Positions 31,378 through 43,079 of a stretch of 64,000 bases of DNA are shown here, one piece after another. The DNA lies in contig NC_033621.1 in NCBI RefSeq assembly GCF_001540865.1, positions 16,646,191 through 16,710,190 on the forward strand. Direction: 5' to 3'. The position numbers and the translations under genes were made by a program. Under the pieces are notes generated by a model. It was not told the DNA's origin, did no database searches, and saw nothing but the letters and a program-made list of their open reading frames with translations. The stretch's first letter is position 1; the number at the start of each line of letters is the position of its first letter. This DNA comes from Ananas comosus. Taxonomy: Eukaryota > Streptophyta > Magnoliopsida > Poales > Bromeliaceae.

Positions 31378-33430
31378 ATGTCGTCATCCGATGCGGGAGC
31401 GTCGGAACGTGGGGGCGACCCTCCATAGCAGCCCTCCAAGCGAAGCAAGAGGCAAAGACCTCTCAGCGAATCACTATGGATTCGGCGTCGAATTGGAGGA
31501 CCGCCTTGTGCTGTTTTGGAGGACATCATCGCGAAAATGAGGTGAAAAGGTACACGATGATGGATCGGATACTTTAAACTCATTCAGAAGATGTCCACAG
31601 CCATGGAGGAATAGCTCGTACTGCCATGAGACATTTCGAAGCGACCTTGAAAGCTCAGAGCCCCAACAGAAGAATCGTTACGATAGGAAGGCGAAGAAAA
31701 TGTGATCGAGGAGCTTGTTGCTCGATCGACGAGGTCGAGAACTCAAGACAAGAAGTAACGATCCTTGAGACCACCCCGCCTGCCCGCGCCCTGGCACAGA
31801 CCCCAACAAGAAGTCCGCTTCGGAAAGGATAGTTCCTAGCCTAAACTTTCAGGGGAACCTCGCCGACGAGAAGGAGATTCGCAATTTTTCTGTGGCACAT
31901 GGAGCGCTACTTCAAAGGCGTTGATGGCTGGAGACGAGGATGAAGAAAGTCAGGCTGGCGTCCCTTGATACCTTGCTGATGACGCGAATGCTGTGGTGGC
32001 GTCGGCGTTCAGCAGAAGCCGAGAAAGGGCCAATGCAGCTTGAAGACGTGGGAGGACTTACGTGCCGAAGCTCAAGGCGCGAGTCTTACCCCGAGACGTC
32101 GAGTACTTCTGCGAGGAAGCACACTTCGACGGCTCAAACACACCGGACGCCACGAGTATAGTCAGGAATACTCCAAGTTGATCGCTGTCCCATCACAACA
32201 GCGAGATGATCGCTTAATTCTTCTTCCTCGAGCGGACTCCAACGCTTGGCGAACACGGACTTGTGGACGCGAATTCAGGATGCTTGACTTCCGCAATTGC
32301 CTTGGCGGAAAAACTGCCCGAGTACGAGCGGGCGGATTCAACTCGCAGCAAGACGCCACACAGCGAACAGCTAAAGGTGGAGAGACCGCGCGACCAGAAG
32401 GAGCGCAGGGGCCGCGAAGGGGTCCTGTGCGGCCGCCAAGAAATTGACCCGTCTACTCTGGCAGTGAAACCTTTACGAGGACTGCCCAAACAAGAGAAGC
32501 TGAATGCTTCCAGACCGAGCAGGGCGAGGCAAGTGGCAGAACCTGACGAAGATGGCGCCGCTTAGGCTCGTCAACGCGGTTAGGGGCTGGCAAGTCAAGC
32601 ACAAGCCCCCAACAAGGAGCTTGGCTGTACATCGATGTGACCTTAACGGCAGGGCACACAACGAGCATTGTGGACAGGTGAGCCACTCACACTTTGTTGC
32701 GGAGGCTGGAGGCCAACGGAATAACCTTCCTTGAGAAGCGATGCTAGTCAGGATCTAAGACCGTCAACTCTGAGGCGCAACCTGTGTGGGCGTGGCCAAC
32801 GGGCGTGCGCCATTGCACGTGGGACTGGAGAGGCACCGTAACTTCCCCGCTGCACCACTCGAATCGGACTTCCAAGTCATACTAGTATGGACTTCCTTGC
32901 TTCGTCGAAGCGGTTCCGATGCACACACCTTGGGGCCGTTAAGCAATCATGGATGAGGCGGCCCATGCATAGTCCTAAGTGAGCAGGAGAAAAACGGTAA
33001 AGCTACCCAAACCCTCTCTGTGCGTTGAGTTGCCCAGGGGGTAAACAGCTGGCGAGATGACTTACTTTGCGGCCTCCGCGACGAGGTGATGCGACGAGGG
33101 CGTCCGACGAGGAGAGCCTTCCCTGCGGAGAGTTGACGAGCGGTCTTGCAGATTTCTAGATGATCTGCCAAAGGACCATGCACGAAGCAAACTTCCCACT
33201 CTAGACGGGAGTAGATCATGCATTGAAGCTGCGAGCTATGGAGCCAACGCCAGTGAATAGCGCGCATATTAGAATGGCCGCCGAAGCTCGAGAAGCTGCA
33301 AAAGGAGTTTGAAGGAGCCTCCTGATGCGGGCTTCATCCGACTGTCGAAGCACCTTAGATGAGCACCCCACGTTTTGTTCGCAGGCAAGAGAGACGCGAA
33401 GCCTGCGGCTTTTGTATCGATACCAGTGTC
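31378..33430 (+). pseudogene. Gag/protease region of element H, shredded
   Basis: An ATG at 31378 starts MSSSDAGASERGGDPP and meets TAG after 16 codons. Frames then change every 100-200 bp. The arrangement between the primer site and RT indicates gag-protease, but no intact zinc knuckle or protease motif can be read. Confidence 0.55.
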
Positions 33431-33438
33431 GGCTCAAC

Positions 33439-34500
33439 ACAGGTAACGGTAAAAAACAAATACCCTATTCCTTTTGTTGCAGATCTCTTCGATTCCAATT
33501 GCGAGCGAAAGATATTACCAAACTCGACCTTCGCCTGGGTATATCAAGTGCCGGATTGCAGAAGGAGACGCGAGAAGACCACGTCGTGACGAAAGTACGG
33601 GCCGATGAGTTCCTTAGTCATGCCGTTCGCTGCCTGAACGCGCCGGCAACCTTCTGCACACTTAATGAACAAGCTTGTTGCATCCTATCTCGATCGCATT
33701 TGTGGTGGTTATCCTCACGGACATCGTGGATAACAGCAACACCTTGGAGAGAGCACAATCGAGCACATTGCGAACCGTCTTCCAGTGCTCGCGGAGATAC
33801 ACGCTTGTCGTTTAAGAAGGAGAGTGCATCTTCGCGAAAGGAAAGTCACTTCCTTGCACCGGATAGGCCAAGGCCTGTTCGATGGACCAGCGGAAGGATG
33901 CGAGCCATCTGGCCGATGGAGACACCACGAAGTGTCCGAGTTGCGGTCTTCCTTGGGCCTCGTCAACAACTACCCGCGATTTCATCTGGCTTGGCTACTC
34001 TGCGAAAGCAGCCTCGTTGACGGATCCTGAAGAGAAAATCACTACGTGGGTTTTGGACCTTCCACGCGCGGAGGCACTTCGGAGGACCTGAAGCGAGCGT
34101 GACGGAGGATCCAGTGCTGCTGACTATACGACTGGCAGTCCGCACTGTTTGGCGGTACATAGTACTCCTCTGACTTTGCCATTGGCGCGGTGTCCCTGCG
34201 TGCACGCGATGGGCACCCATCGCTATGAAGAGCCGCCAACTCATAACGAACACCTAGCGGCGTTACACCGTCCAGGAAAGAATGATCCGCTGTAAGTGCA
34301 TTGCTTGCGAACCTGGCGGCACTATTGCTCGGGAGCAAGTTTGTGGTGCCACCGAAAACCTCGCCACGAGCTATACTTCAATCGCAAAGAGCTCGTCGCC
34401 TAAGCAGGCGGGTGGCAGACTTCTGGCGAGTTCGACATGGAGATCAACAATACAAGCCCGAGCAGGAAAACGCATGGCTGATGCTCTCAGCGCAAGGCTG
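33439..34500 (+). pseudogene. Reverse transcriptase and RNase H of element H, shredded
   Basis: Recognisable pieces in changing frames: VTVKNKYPIPFVADLFDSN (33439-33495), LNAPATFCTL-like (33635-33665), IGQGL followed by SSLGLVNNYPRF (33860-33985), and RNase H traces with TDNLATSY-like and KPEQENAWLM-like sequence (34340-34480). Order and spacing match the family, but no frame is open for long. Confidence 0.75.
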
Positions 34501-34599
34501 AGCTTTGCAAGCCGTGTGGCACTCAGGTACGCTCCGCGATCGCTTCGTCAGGAAACCAACGAGGTAACCTATAGGTCAAAATGCTGTGCAGTATTGATC

Positions 34600-35900
34600 A
34601 GGAGGGCAAAACGCAGGAAACGGTTCTGGCTGAGCGATCCGGGTCTCCTCACAAGGCCGACCGGGTGTACGTGCCAAGTGGGCAACCTTCGCCGCGAGCC
34701 TCAATCCCAGGAGTCCATGACTCCAAGTGGGCGTGCCAACCGGTCAGAAGCGAACCCTGGCGATTGCTCGAAGGCCGCCTACTTTGGCCGGATGGCCGAA
34801 GAGTGGAGGCTACGTGCGAACCTGCTTGGTGTGTCACAAGACAAAAGTAAAGTCAACCAGGACCTGGCGGATCATCGACTTTACACTGTCTAGCCGTCGT
34901 GGGAGAGCATTCGATGACTTCATCTCCGCCTTAACAAAAGGTGGGTGCCTTTGGGTCCATTCTGGTGGTGGTTGATCGATTTATGTCCAAGTAGAACCTT
35001 TAATTGTAGCGTCGGCCGCGATTGCACGGCTGTGAAGCGCACGCCTCTTTCGTCAGCGCAGCATTGTAAGCCTTTGGGGATGCCCAGAGCTAATCGATGA
35101 GCGACTGCGACCCCAGGTTCACTGGCAAGTTTTGGGACTGTTCAAAATCTGGGGTCGGAGTTGCTCTCTCCACAGTTGGACATCCACAGACCGCACGGCA
35201 AACTGAGGCGCGTGAACGCCTCTTGTTGAGGAGTATTTGCGGCACTATGTGATGTTGCATCAGAAAGATGTGCATCATCTCGATGTCGCCGTTTGCTTAC
35301 AACTTGCGGCGCAGCGAGTGCTACAGGCTGGCAGCCCCTTCGAGTTGGCCGGATCGGGCCGACAACAGCACTTGCCCTCAAAACGCTGCTGCGGACGAGC
35401 ATTCCGCAGCCCCGTTGCTCTTCATATGTACACTACAACTTGACATGAAAAGGGCTGAAATCGAAGGGAACTATTGGAGAAAGCAGCCCGCCGGATGAAG
35501 GAAAGTGGGCTTGCCGAAAAGGCGACAGCCTGGAGTTTGCCGGAGGAGACCCTGTATGGCTCAAGCTTCATCCGCGCAGTTTTCAAAGCCCTTCGGAAGT
35601 GTAGCAAGGTGATCTGCTGCGCAAAGTACGAAGGCCCATATACCGTCGTCAAGCGTGTGGCAGGGGCTATAAAGCTGCAGCTGTTCCCGCAACTCAGGTA
35701 TCCAACCTGTTTTTTCATGTCAGCAGGTTCGAAGGTGTACAAGAGGACGCGGAGGATATCCGCAGCAGAGGTGTGTCGCAACGAGCGCTCAACCATGGTG
35801 ACTTCTCGATTCGACAAAAAGAAAGCGAGTCCGTCCTGGACATCGACTCATTCGAACGCGTGGGGTCCAGGCCGAATTCATAGAAGTAACTTGTGAAGTG
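34600..35900 (+). pseudogene. Integrase of element H, shredded
   Basis: 34640-34860 carries the zinc-binding region (ADRVYVPSG, HDSKWA, TCLVCHKTKV-like). 35470-35690 carries KMKESG-like sequence and the GPY/F module (KYEGPYTVVKRV). Many frame changes. Confidence 0.75.
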
Positions 35901-36018
35901 GAAGAATCTCCGATTTTGGCCGAGGCTAGTTGGGAGAAGGCGGACACACTTATGGCAGTACAAAAGCGCTCACGACGAGTTCCAGAACAAGCGCGCGAAC
36001 GGAGGACAGCCTGCCATT

Positions 36019-36032
36019 AGGTGGAGGGAGGG
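36019..36032 (+). other. Polypurine tract, element H
   Basis: aggtggagggaggg immediately before the 3' LTR start tgtccagg. Confidence 0.75.
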
Positions 36033-36562
36033 TGTCCAGGACTCATAGAAAATTTCTAATGCACCCGGTCCGCCCTGCCCAATCTGCTTAGCGAAGTTCG
36101 GTTGAACGGCGTCGAATCGGTTGTCAAAGAGGCCCAAACCGCAACCCGCTGTGTGAAACTCAGGGTTATGAAACTCATGGATTATGGTGCATCTTGAGCT
36201 TTTTTTGCATTATGAGGGCGCTATGTGGGTTCATTATGTTATGTATGAGTTTTTAGTTGAAAAGGCACCTTTAGGCCTATAAATAGTGGGTGGCTAATAG
36301 GCCCATGACCACACAATAGGAGTGTGTTTGTAATGCTGTTTGATAGGATGTAATATCTCAATTTAAGTAGACTGTAAGTACTTAGTTTTTGAGAGAAAAA
36401 CCATCCTGCCTGCTTTCTCCTTTAGTCAATTTTTCTTGGCATACTTGTCGTAGGACGCGAAGGTCCGGGCTAGCAATAGACAAAGCTTGTCATTAATCTT
36501 CGAGCAGGAAAGGTGGGCGTGCGCACGGGCTTTTCCGAACAGAAACAGCTAAGTCCGTGACA
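36033..36562 (+). repeat. 3' LTR of element H
   Basis: Aligns end to end with 30818-31339 but with many 1-2-base insertions and deletions and few substitutions. Ends ccgtgaca; TATA box at 36278. Confidence 0.87.
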
Positions 36563-36646
36563 ACTAGGCTCTATGCGCTTTGCTGCGGCAGTCCTAATAG
36601 GCTCGCTGCAGCGGCGCCCCTTGTCTAATAGGGGATAGGGATAGGG

Positions 36647-37142
36647 TAGCAGATGTTACATGGGTCGGATTTTATAAACAATCCGAAGCCCGAACCCGAC
36701 TCCAAACCCGAGACCCCACTGAACCTCGACCGACGGATTTTAAAAATTCATATCCAAACCCGAACCGACCAAAATCTAAACGCCGACCCTGGAACCCGAA
36801 AATTTAAATCGGAAACAATTATTTCGTTTTTCAAAATATTTCAAATCTACTTATATTAATACTAAATTTTTAAAATGACAAAATTCAAATATAACATCTA
36901 AATTTTTTATATATATAAATTCTATAATAATGCAAAAAAAATAAATTCGTTTCGGGTCGGTGTTCCGGGTTTCGGGTCGGGTACAATCAAACATCCCTAT
37001 CTGAATCCCTATACGTCAGGTTTTTATTATTTGATATCCATATGACCGAATCCATATACATATCCATGACGATATATTCCTTTCATTCGGGTTCAAGGTT
37101 GGATAAGAATTTTGGGATATCCATACCTATTCGACATCCTAG
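36647..37142. mobile_element. hAT-like MITE, copy 1
   Basis: Same element as 39338-39812, with more indels. GGGTCGG/CCGAACCC words dominate both subterminal parts, and the flanking 8-mer is blurred. Confidence 0.65.
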
Positions 37143-37996
37143 TGATAGGGAGTGGACTACCTTTTCCTGGTGCTTCTCTGAGCTTACATACTGCTCTCAC
37201 TGAGTTTTACTTCTTTACTAGCTTTATTATTTTCTGAGTGTTTACCCCCAATATTGCCGATATCTACAAAGACTTGACGATCGCGCTATCTGTGGCATGC
37301 CAAGATAGCTCGTGTCGTTATATCGTTTAGAGTGCTTGCAGAACTTACACTAAAGGGGCAATCTATTTCTTAAGCAAGTGACATACACCTCAAAATTCTC
37401 GAATCTCATCTATTCTGCTTTATTCTATTATTACTCGAGATATTGTTCTATTATAGTCTTTGAAAGATTTTCTTTCACTAAACTTCAACATTTAAAAATA
37501 TTTTAAAAAGGTAATTTTCAGTAAAAGTGTGTGTGTGTATAATGTGGCTGGAAAACTGCTTATTGAGAGTAAAGTCATAAGTGTTTACTATCAACCTCTT
37601 ATTCCTTTGATGCCTAGGGTAGTGGGATTAGTTTTGAATAGTTAATGATTCGAAGACTACAAACTATATACGTAACTATTTATTTAATACTATCAGCAGT
37701 CAAGGTGAAACCTCATATGAGAGTGCCTAGAAGGCTATTGATAGAGTTGAGTAATATTAATCGAGTTAGTATATTTTAAATGGCTATAAATAGTATCAAA
37801 ATTTCCACCTTCAGGATTATATTAATATTCCACCAACACATGCCCGGAGGCGGTTCCCTCGTATTCTTTCGCACGCTGGCGCGCGCCCCCGCGCGGGGGT
37901 CCTGGCCACCCCCTCACGCTGTCAAAGCATGGGCCATCAATGGTCAAAAAATTGATAGGTGAACAATATTTCATACAATCAATAGTTTCTAACACT

Positions 37997-38058
37997 ATAT
38001 TATATATATACATTATATATATATATATATAATACTATATATACTATATATATATTTT
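37997..38058. repeat. (TA)n microsatellite
   Basis: Imperfect TA tract adjoining a MITE; its counterpart is at 40584-40624. Confidence 0.9.
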
Positions 38059-38060
38059 AT

Positions 38061-38615
38061 AGGGGGCTGGTATGCTTCTGGATGCACCGGAACACCTCCG
38101 TCTTCGCAACTTGTTTTACGATGGTTGTTACTTTCGAAACGAGCGGATACGGCCTCCTTGTAGAGTTGATCTAAAGTATTTGAAGTACGCTAGAAAATAA
38201 ATTTTTGTGATTTTTCGACTATCATTTGCCTAGTGATCGGGAACGGAGCTCAAAATCAATAATTTTAATGGACCGTGTGGCCGTTTGCAGATTAAACGTG
38301 TATATCAAATCATATGAAAATTTTGATAGAAAAATTCTTTATAAACCATATAAAAAGAATCGCATACTTTGATCTAAATTTTAATGTTCATATATCACTT
38401 TTGTAAGATTTTTGTTTTCAGGTCCGGTTGATTTGCTTGAGCCCACATTGATCACTAGGCAAATGATATCGCAATCGCAAAAAATGTTTATTTTAAATAT
38501 TCAAATACTCTAAGATTCAGTCTAACCGAGCCGTTAGTCGATTCGAATCCGAAACATCGAAAACAACTTTGGAAGCAGGAGCGCTCGTGCTATCCAGAAG
38601 CAACAGACAGCACTA
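38061..38615. mobile_element. MITE beside a (TA)n tract, micron-like
   Basis: The left end GGGGGCTGGTATGCTTCTGG is mirrored by the right end ccagaagcaacagacagcac (imperfect inverted repeat), with TA-rich DNA on both sides. About 555 bp, non-coding. Confidence 0.55.
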
Positions 38616-38883
38616 TATAAAATAGTGTAGAGCACTATGCTATCAGGAAGCATAAAGGAACTAATGCTTCTAACTTTTTGACCATTGGACTCAAAAATTA
38701 TACGGATTTTTTTTTTTTTTTTTCTTTTTTTGGATGATATGCGGTTCCCCCCAGTGTTGGGTAGTAAACTCTAGTGTTGATGGTCCCATAGGTTATATAG
38801 TATTAATCCAAAGGTTAGAAATGATGTAACAGGAGTTGATCTAAAAGCCAAAAATCGAAGCACGCAGATCTCTATACTTCGAT
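38616..38883. other. AT-rich DNA before an assembly gap
   Basis: Contains a poly-T run (38709-38722). No gene. Confidence 0.6.
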
Positions 38884-38908
38884 NNNNNNNNNNNNNNNNN
38901 NNNNNNNN
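38884..38908. other. Assembly gap, 25 N
   Basis: Run of 25 unknown bases, immediately followed by a second copy of the H LTR. Confidence 0.99.
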
Positions 38909-39337
38909 GTTATGGGTACTTTGAGCTTTTGCATTTATGAGGTTAATGTGGTTCATTATGTATGTAGTGGTGTGAGTTGAAAAGTGCACCTTTAGGCCTA
39001 TAATAGCTGGGGTTGCTAAGGCCATGAAACACAAGAGAGAGTGTGTTGTATGCGATGGTTGTAGGTTGTATTCTCATTAATAGTGTAGTACTTGTTTTTT
39101 TTGAGAGGAACCTCTGCCTCTTTCTCTTGTCATTTTTCTTTGCTACTCTAGTCGGTAGACGCGAAGTCCGGGCTAGACAATAACGGACAAAGCTTGTCAT
39201 TTCGAGGAAGGGTAGGGCCCGCAACGGTCTTTCTGAACAAAAACAGAAGTCCGTGCACTAGGCCCTATGCTGCTTGCTGCGTGCAGTCCTATAGGCTCCG
39301 TCTGCAGCGGCGCTGTCTATAGGGATAAGGTATAGGG

Positions 39338-39812
39338 TAGAGATGTTCAAGTGGGTCGGATTTTTAAAAACTCCGAAGCCTGAACCCGACTCGCACCGAG
39401 CACCGAACCGAACCCGAAACCGACGGATTTTAAAAATTCATATCCAAACCCGAACCCGACCAAAAATCTAAAACCCGAACCCGAACCCGAAAATTTGAAC
39501 CGGAAACAATTATTTCTTTTTTCAATATTTCAAAATATATTATATTAAATCTAAATTTTTAAAATACAAATTCAAATATAACATCAAATTTTTATATATA
39601 TATATTATATATAATGCAAAATAAATTCGGTTTCGGGTCGGGTTCGGGTTCGGGTCGGGTACAATCAAAATCCATATCTGAATCCATATCCGTCAGGTTT
39701 TTATTTTTGATATCCATATCCGAATCCATATCCATATCCATCGGATATATCCGTTTCATTCGGGTTCAGGTTTGGATAAAATTTTGGATATCCATACCTA
39801 TTGACATCCCTA
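39338..39812. mobile_element. hAT-like MITE with 8-bp duplication, copy 2
   Basis: Ends TAGAGATGTTCAA and TTGACATCCCTA are inverted. gtataggg flanks both sides (39330-39337, 39813-39820). The subterminal regions repeat gggtcgg/gggttcggg on one side and atatccatatcc on the other. Confidence 0.75.
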
Positions 39813-40580
39813 GTATAGGGGAGTGGACTACCTTTTCCTGGGTGCTTCTCTGAGCTTCATACTGCCTCTCACTGAGTTTTACTTCTTTACTGAGCTTTAT
39901 TATTTTCTGAGTGTTACCCCATATTGCCGGATTTCTAAAAGACTTCGCATCGCGCTATCTTGGTGGCATGCCAACAGAATAGCTCGTGGTCGTTATATCG
40001 TTAGAAGTGCTTGCCAGAACTTCACACATAAAGGGGCAATCTTATTTCTAGGGCAGTGCACAATACACCTCAATTCTCCGATCTCATCTTATCTCTTTAT
40101 CTCTATTATACTCGGAGATATTGTTTCTTATATATAGTCTTTGAAAAGATTTCTTCACTACTTTCAAAATTTAATATTTTAAAAGGTATTTCAAGTAAAA
40201 GTGTGTGTGTGTATAATGTGGCTGGAATGCTATTGAGAGTAAAGTCATAGTGTTTACTATCAACCTCTTATTCCTTTGATGCCTAGGGTTTAGTGGGATT
40301 AGTTTGAATAGTAATGATTCGAGGACTACAAACTATATAGTAAATATTATTTATATACTATCAATAGCAGTCAAGGTGAACCCATATAGAATGTGCCTAG
40401 AAGGCTATTGATAGAGTTGAGTAATATATAATCGAGTTAGTATATTATTAATGGTATATAAATAGTATCAAATTTCCACCTTCGGATTATTAATATTCCA
40501 CCAACCCCGCTGTACCATGGGCATTCAATGGTCAAAAATTGATAGTGAACAATATTTCCATACAATCAATAGTATTCTAA

Positions 40581-40583
<3 letters not shown>

Positions 40584-40624
<41 letters not shown>
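40584..40624. repeat. (TA)n microsatellite ending at a single N
   Basis: TA tract broken by one N at 40625; sequence type changes abruptly after it. Confidence 0.95.
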
Positions 40625-40625
40625 N

Positions 40626-41448
40626 CACACGCATGGAATGGAAAGGAGAAAGCTCACTTTCTCTCTCTAAATTTCTCCCAAAATAGAGGGAATTGATGGA
40701 GATTAAAGCTTCAAGGTGAATTTTCATCTTCATCATTATCTTCCTCTCCATTGGAGCTTGCTTGAGAGGTAAGCTTCAAAACCCTTTAATGGTAGAACTC
40801 TAAGGATTGATCCTTATACTCTAAAAATGATTTTAATGGAATCTTAGCATGCTAAATAGAAGATAAATGCTAGAATCTAGGATTAATTTAGTTAATTCTT
40901 GCCTAGTTATAAACCTAGGGCTCAAAATGCAATTTTTGGAAATATAAGGGTTTGATCTCATTTGACCCTCCGTAAACCTAATTGATAGGTCACTGAACGC
41001 GTTGGAAGCGACGGTTCGGCGTTGGAAGCGACGGTTCGGCGATTCGTCGAGCCGGTGCAAAGTTATTAAAGAAACGGACGTTTAGGCTTCGTTTCCGCTT
41101 GGAGAGCCGAGGCGACGTCGTAAAATCCTGGAAACGAATTTGAAGCATCGTGACAAGAAACCGAAGACCTTTAATTTACGGATCGCAAATCGGTGGTCAT
41201 TTGACGGTCGCTTGTGAGTGGGGTCGAGCCGTGCGGCGTGCGCCGCGGGAGGCCGATTGCGAGTGACGACGAGCAATCGGAACGCGATAAAAGGTGGGTG
41301 GTGTCCATCCCGAAGCAACCGGACTTCCTTCTATGTCTAAGTTTTATATTGATCAAATTGCATATTGACATCTTGCATTATAGGGTGATAAATGATGGTT
41401 TGGTCCTATACCTTGCATGTTCTTTGGTAGAATAATGTATTTGGCTTA
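40626..41448 (+). repeat. Internal fragment of a Tekay-like LTR
   Basis: Contains the CT-rich leader, gagaggtaagctt (40767), aatggtagaac, ggttcggcgattcgtcgag and the GGTGGGTGGTG block (41294) in the order seen in LTRs C and E. A 20-bp duplication (gttggaagcgacggttcggc) lies at about 41000-41040. Both ends are lost at N positions. Confidence 0.85.
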
Positions 41449-42183
41449 NNNNNNNNNNNNNNNNNNNNNNNNNNNNNNNNNNNNNNNNNNNNNNNNNNNN
41501 NNNNNNNNNNNNNNNNNNNNNNNNNNNNNNNNNNNNNNNNNNNNNNNNNNNNNNNNNNNNNNNNNNNNNNNNNNNNNNNNNNNNNNNNNNNNNNNNNNNN
41601 NNNNNNNNNNNNNNNNNNNNNNNNNNNNNNNNNNNNNNNNNNNNNNNNNNNNNNNNNNNNNNNNNNNNNNNNNNNNNNNNNNNNNNNNNNNNNNNNNNNN
41701 NNNNNNNNNNNNNNNNNNNNNNNNNNNNNNNNNNNNNNNNNNNNNNNNNNNNNNNNNNNNNNNNNNNNNNNNNNNNNNNNNNNNNNNNNNNNNNNNNNNN
41801 NNNNNNNNNNNNNNNNNNNNNNNNNNNNNNNNNNNNNNNNNNNNNNNNNNNNNNNNNNNNNNNNNNNNNNNNNNNNNNNNNNNNNNNNNNNNNNNNNNNN
41901 NNNNNNNNNNNNNNNNNNNNNNNNNNNNNNNNNNNNNNNNNNNNNNNNNNNNNNNNNNNNNNNNNNNNNNNNNNNNNNNNNNNNNNNNNNNNNNNNNNNN
42001 NNNNNNNNNNNNNNNNNNNNNNNNNNNNNNNNNNNNNNNNNNNNNNNNNNNNNNNNNNNNNNNNNNNNNNNNNNNNNNNNNNNNNNNNNNNNNNNNNNNN
42101 NNNNNNNNNNNNNNNNNNNNNNNNNNNNNNNNNNNNNNNNNNNNNNNNNNNNNNNNNNNNNNNNNNNNNNNNNNNNNNNNNNN
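41449..42183. other. Assembly gap, 735 N
   Basis: Unknown bases; any ORF across it is an artefact. Confidence 0.99.
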
Positions 42184-42663
42184 ATATATATATAGTTGGG
42201 CGAGAATACTATATATAGGAAAATGCTCATTTTGCTAACAAGTTTTTAGCCTTTGTGTAATATACCGAACTCCTACAATTATGAAGTTTCGGTGGGAACT
42301 AGCTCGAAAGGTTGTTAGAATAGTTCCGGTGAGATTCGGGGAGCATTCGAGTGTTTTAGGTGCGAGTTAGGCATGAAACTCGAAAAGCTATGTTTGGACT
42401 TTGGACTAAATCTGGCAAAGTACAGATGAGAAGATGGTTTAAACACACTAAAAAATGTATTTTGAGGGTTTTGGAATGGTTGGAAGTGGATTAGGGGCTT
42501 TAGGAGCGAAAACGAAGAAATTCGAAAAATGCTAAATTTTCGGGGCTGTTTGGACCTACGGGGTCCGGACCCTAGAGCCAGGGTTCGGACCCTATATGCG
42601 AAATCAGCCCAGTGAAGGGGGCATTTTGGTAATTTGAGAGGTGGGACTTTATAAGCGGCCATC

Positions 42664-43079
42664 TGTAAGGTACCGGACTTCGAAAATCATGAGGTTACGG
42701 TGTACGTTCGATTGGAAAGCCATNCTGGAATGAATGTAAGCTAATGTTTATATTTTGGAAGATGTAAGCTTTATATTATGTTTAGAAGCTTAATGTATAA
42801 TCAAATTGTATTATAAAGGCTGAATGAATGTAATAGATAGATGTTCCTCTCTTTATCATTACTTGTATGTTCTATACTTGTATCTTGCTCTTGGTTGTTT
42901 GCACTGATTATGCTCTCGTTGTAGTTATCGATTGTGTATGTATTCAAGTTATTTTCCTGGGAACTTGTTGTACACAATCTCGTTGTTAGCCTTGGGCGGA
43001 TAGGGGAGGTACTGTCCGTCCGGCGTCTGTTCGACGCGCCCGGGCCGAGCCAAATTGTTAGCGGTCGCGGGGCGTGACA
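42664..43079 (+). mobile_element. Solo LTR G, collapsed in the assembly
   Basis: Starts TGTAAGGTACCGG, ends GCGGGGCGTGACA, flanked by ccatc on both sides (42659-42663, 43080-43084). Only the first 60 and last 355 bp are present, joined at N 42724; related LTRs are about 2.4 kb, so some 2 kb is missing. Confidence 0.85.

Larger units (their letters stand above)
30818..36562 (+). mobile_element. Element H: Ty3/gypsy LTR retrotransposon, Galadriel-like
   Basis: LTRs 30818-31339 and 36033-36562, primer site 31344-31356, purine tract ending 36032, flanks cctag (30813-30817) and actag (36563-36567). Domain order gag, RT, RNase H, integrase is that of gypsy. The short LTRs and the RT wording NKYPIPFVADLFD suggest the Galadriel (Monkey) chromovirus lineage, which is inference. 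The interior is shredded by many small indels, some probably sequencing errors. Confidence 0.87.
36137..38060 (+). repeat. Duplicated segment, copy 1 (H LTR end plus flank)
   Basis: The H 3' LTR end, a MITE (36647-37142), unique-looking DNA and a (TA)n tract recur in the same order at 38909-40624. Copy 1 has an extra GC-rich piece (about 37850-37925, gcgcgcgcccccgcgcgg) absent from copy 2. No gene. Confidence 0.85.
38909..40624 (+). repeat. Duplicated segment, copy 2
   Basis: 38909-39261 is the 3' part of an H-type LTR. 39262 onward repeats the right flank of element H: same MITE, same intervening DNA, same (TA)n end. It differs from copy 1 mainly by scattered single-base indels. Confidence 0.85.

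Noticed and set aside
33325..34020. A 231-residue ORF in element H as a separate gene
   Set aside because: The homology to RT lies in other frames of the same stretch; the long frame comes from GC-rich shredded pol.
41406..42238. Open frames of about 270 codons on both strands
   Set aside because: They consist of N bases from the assembly gap.
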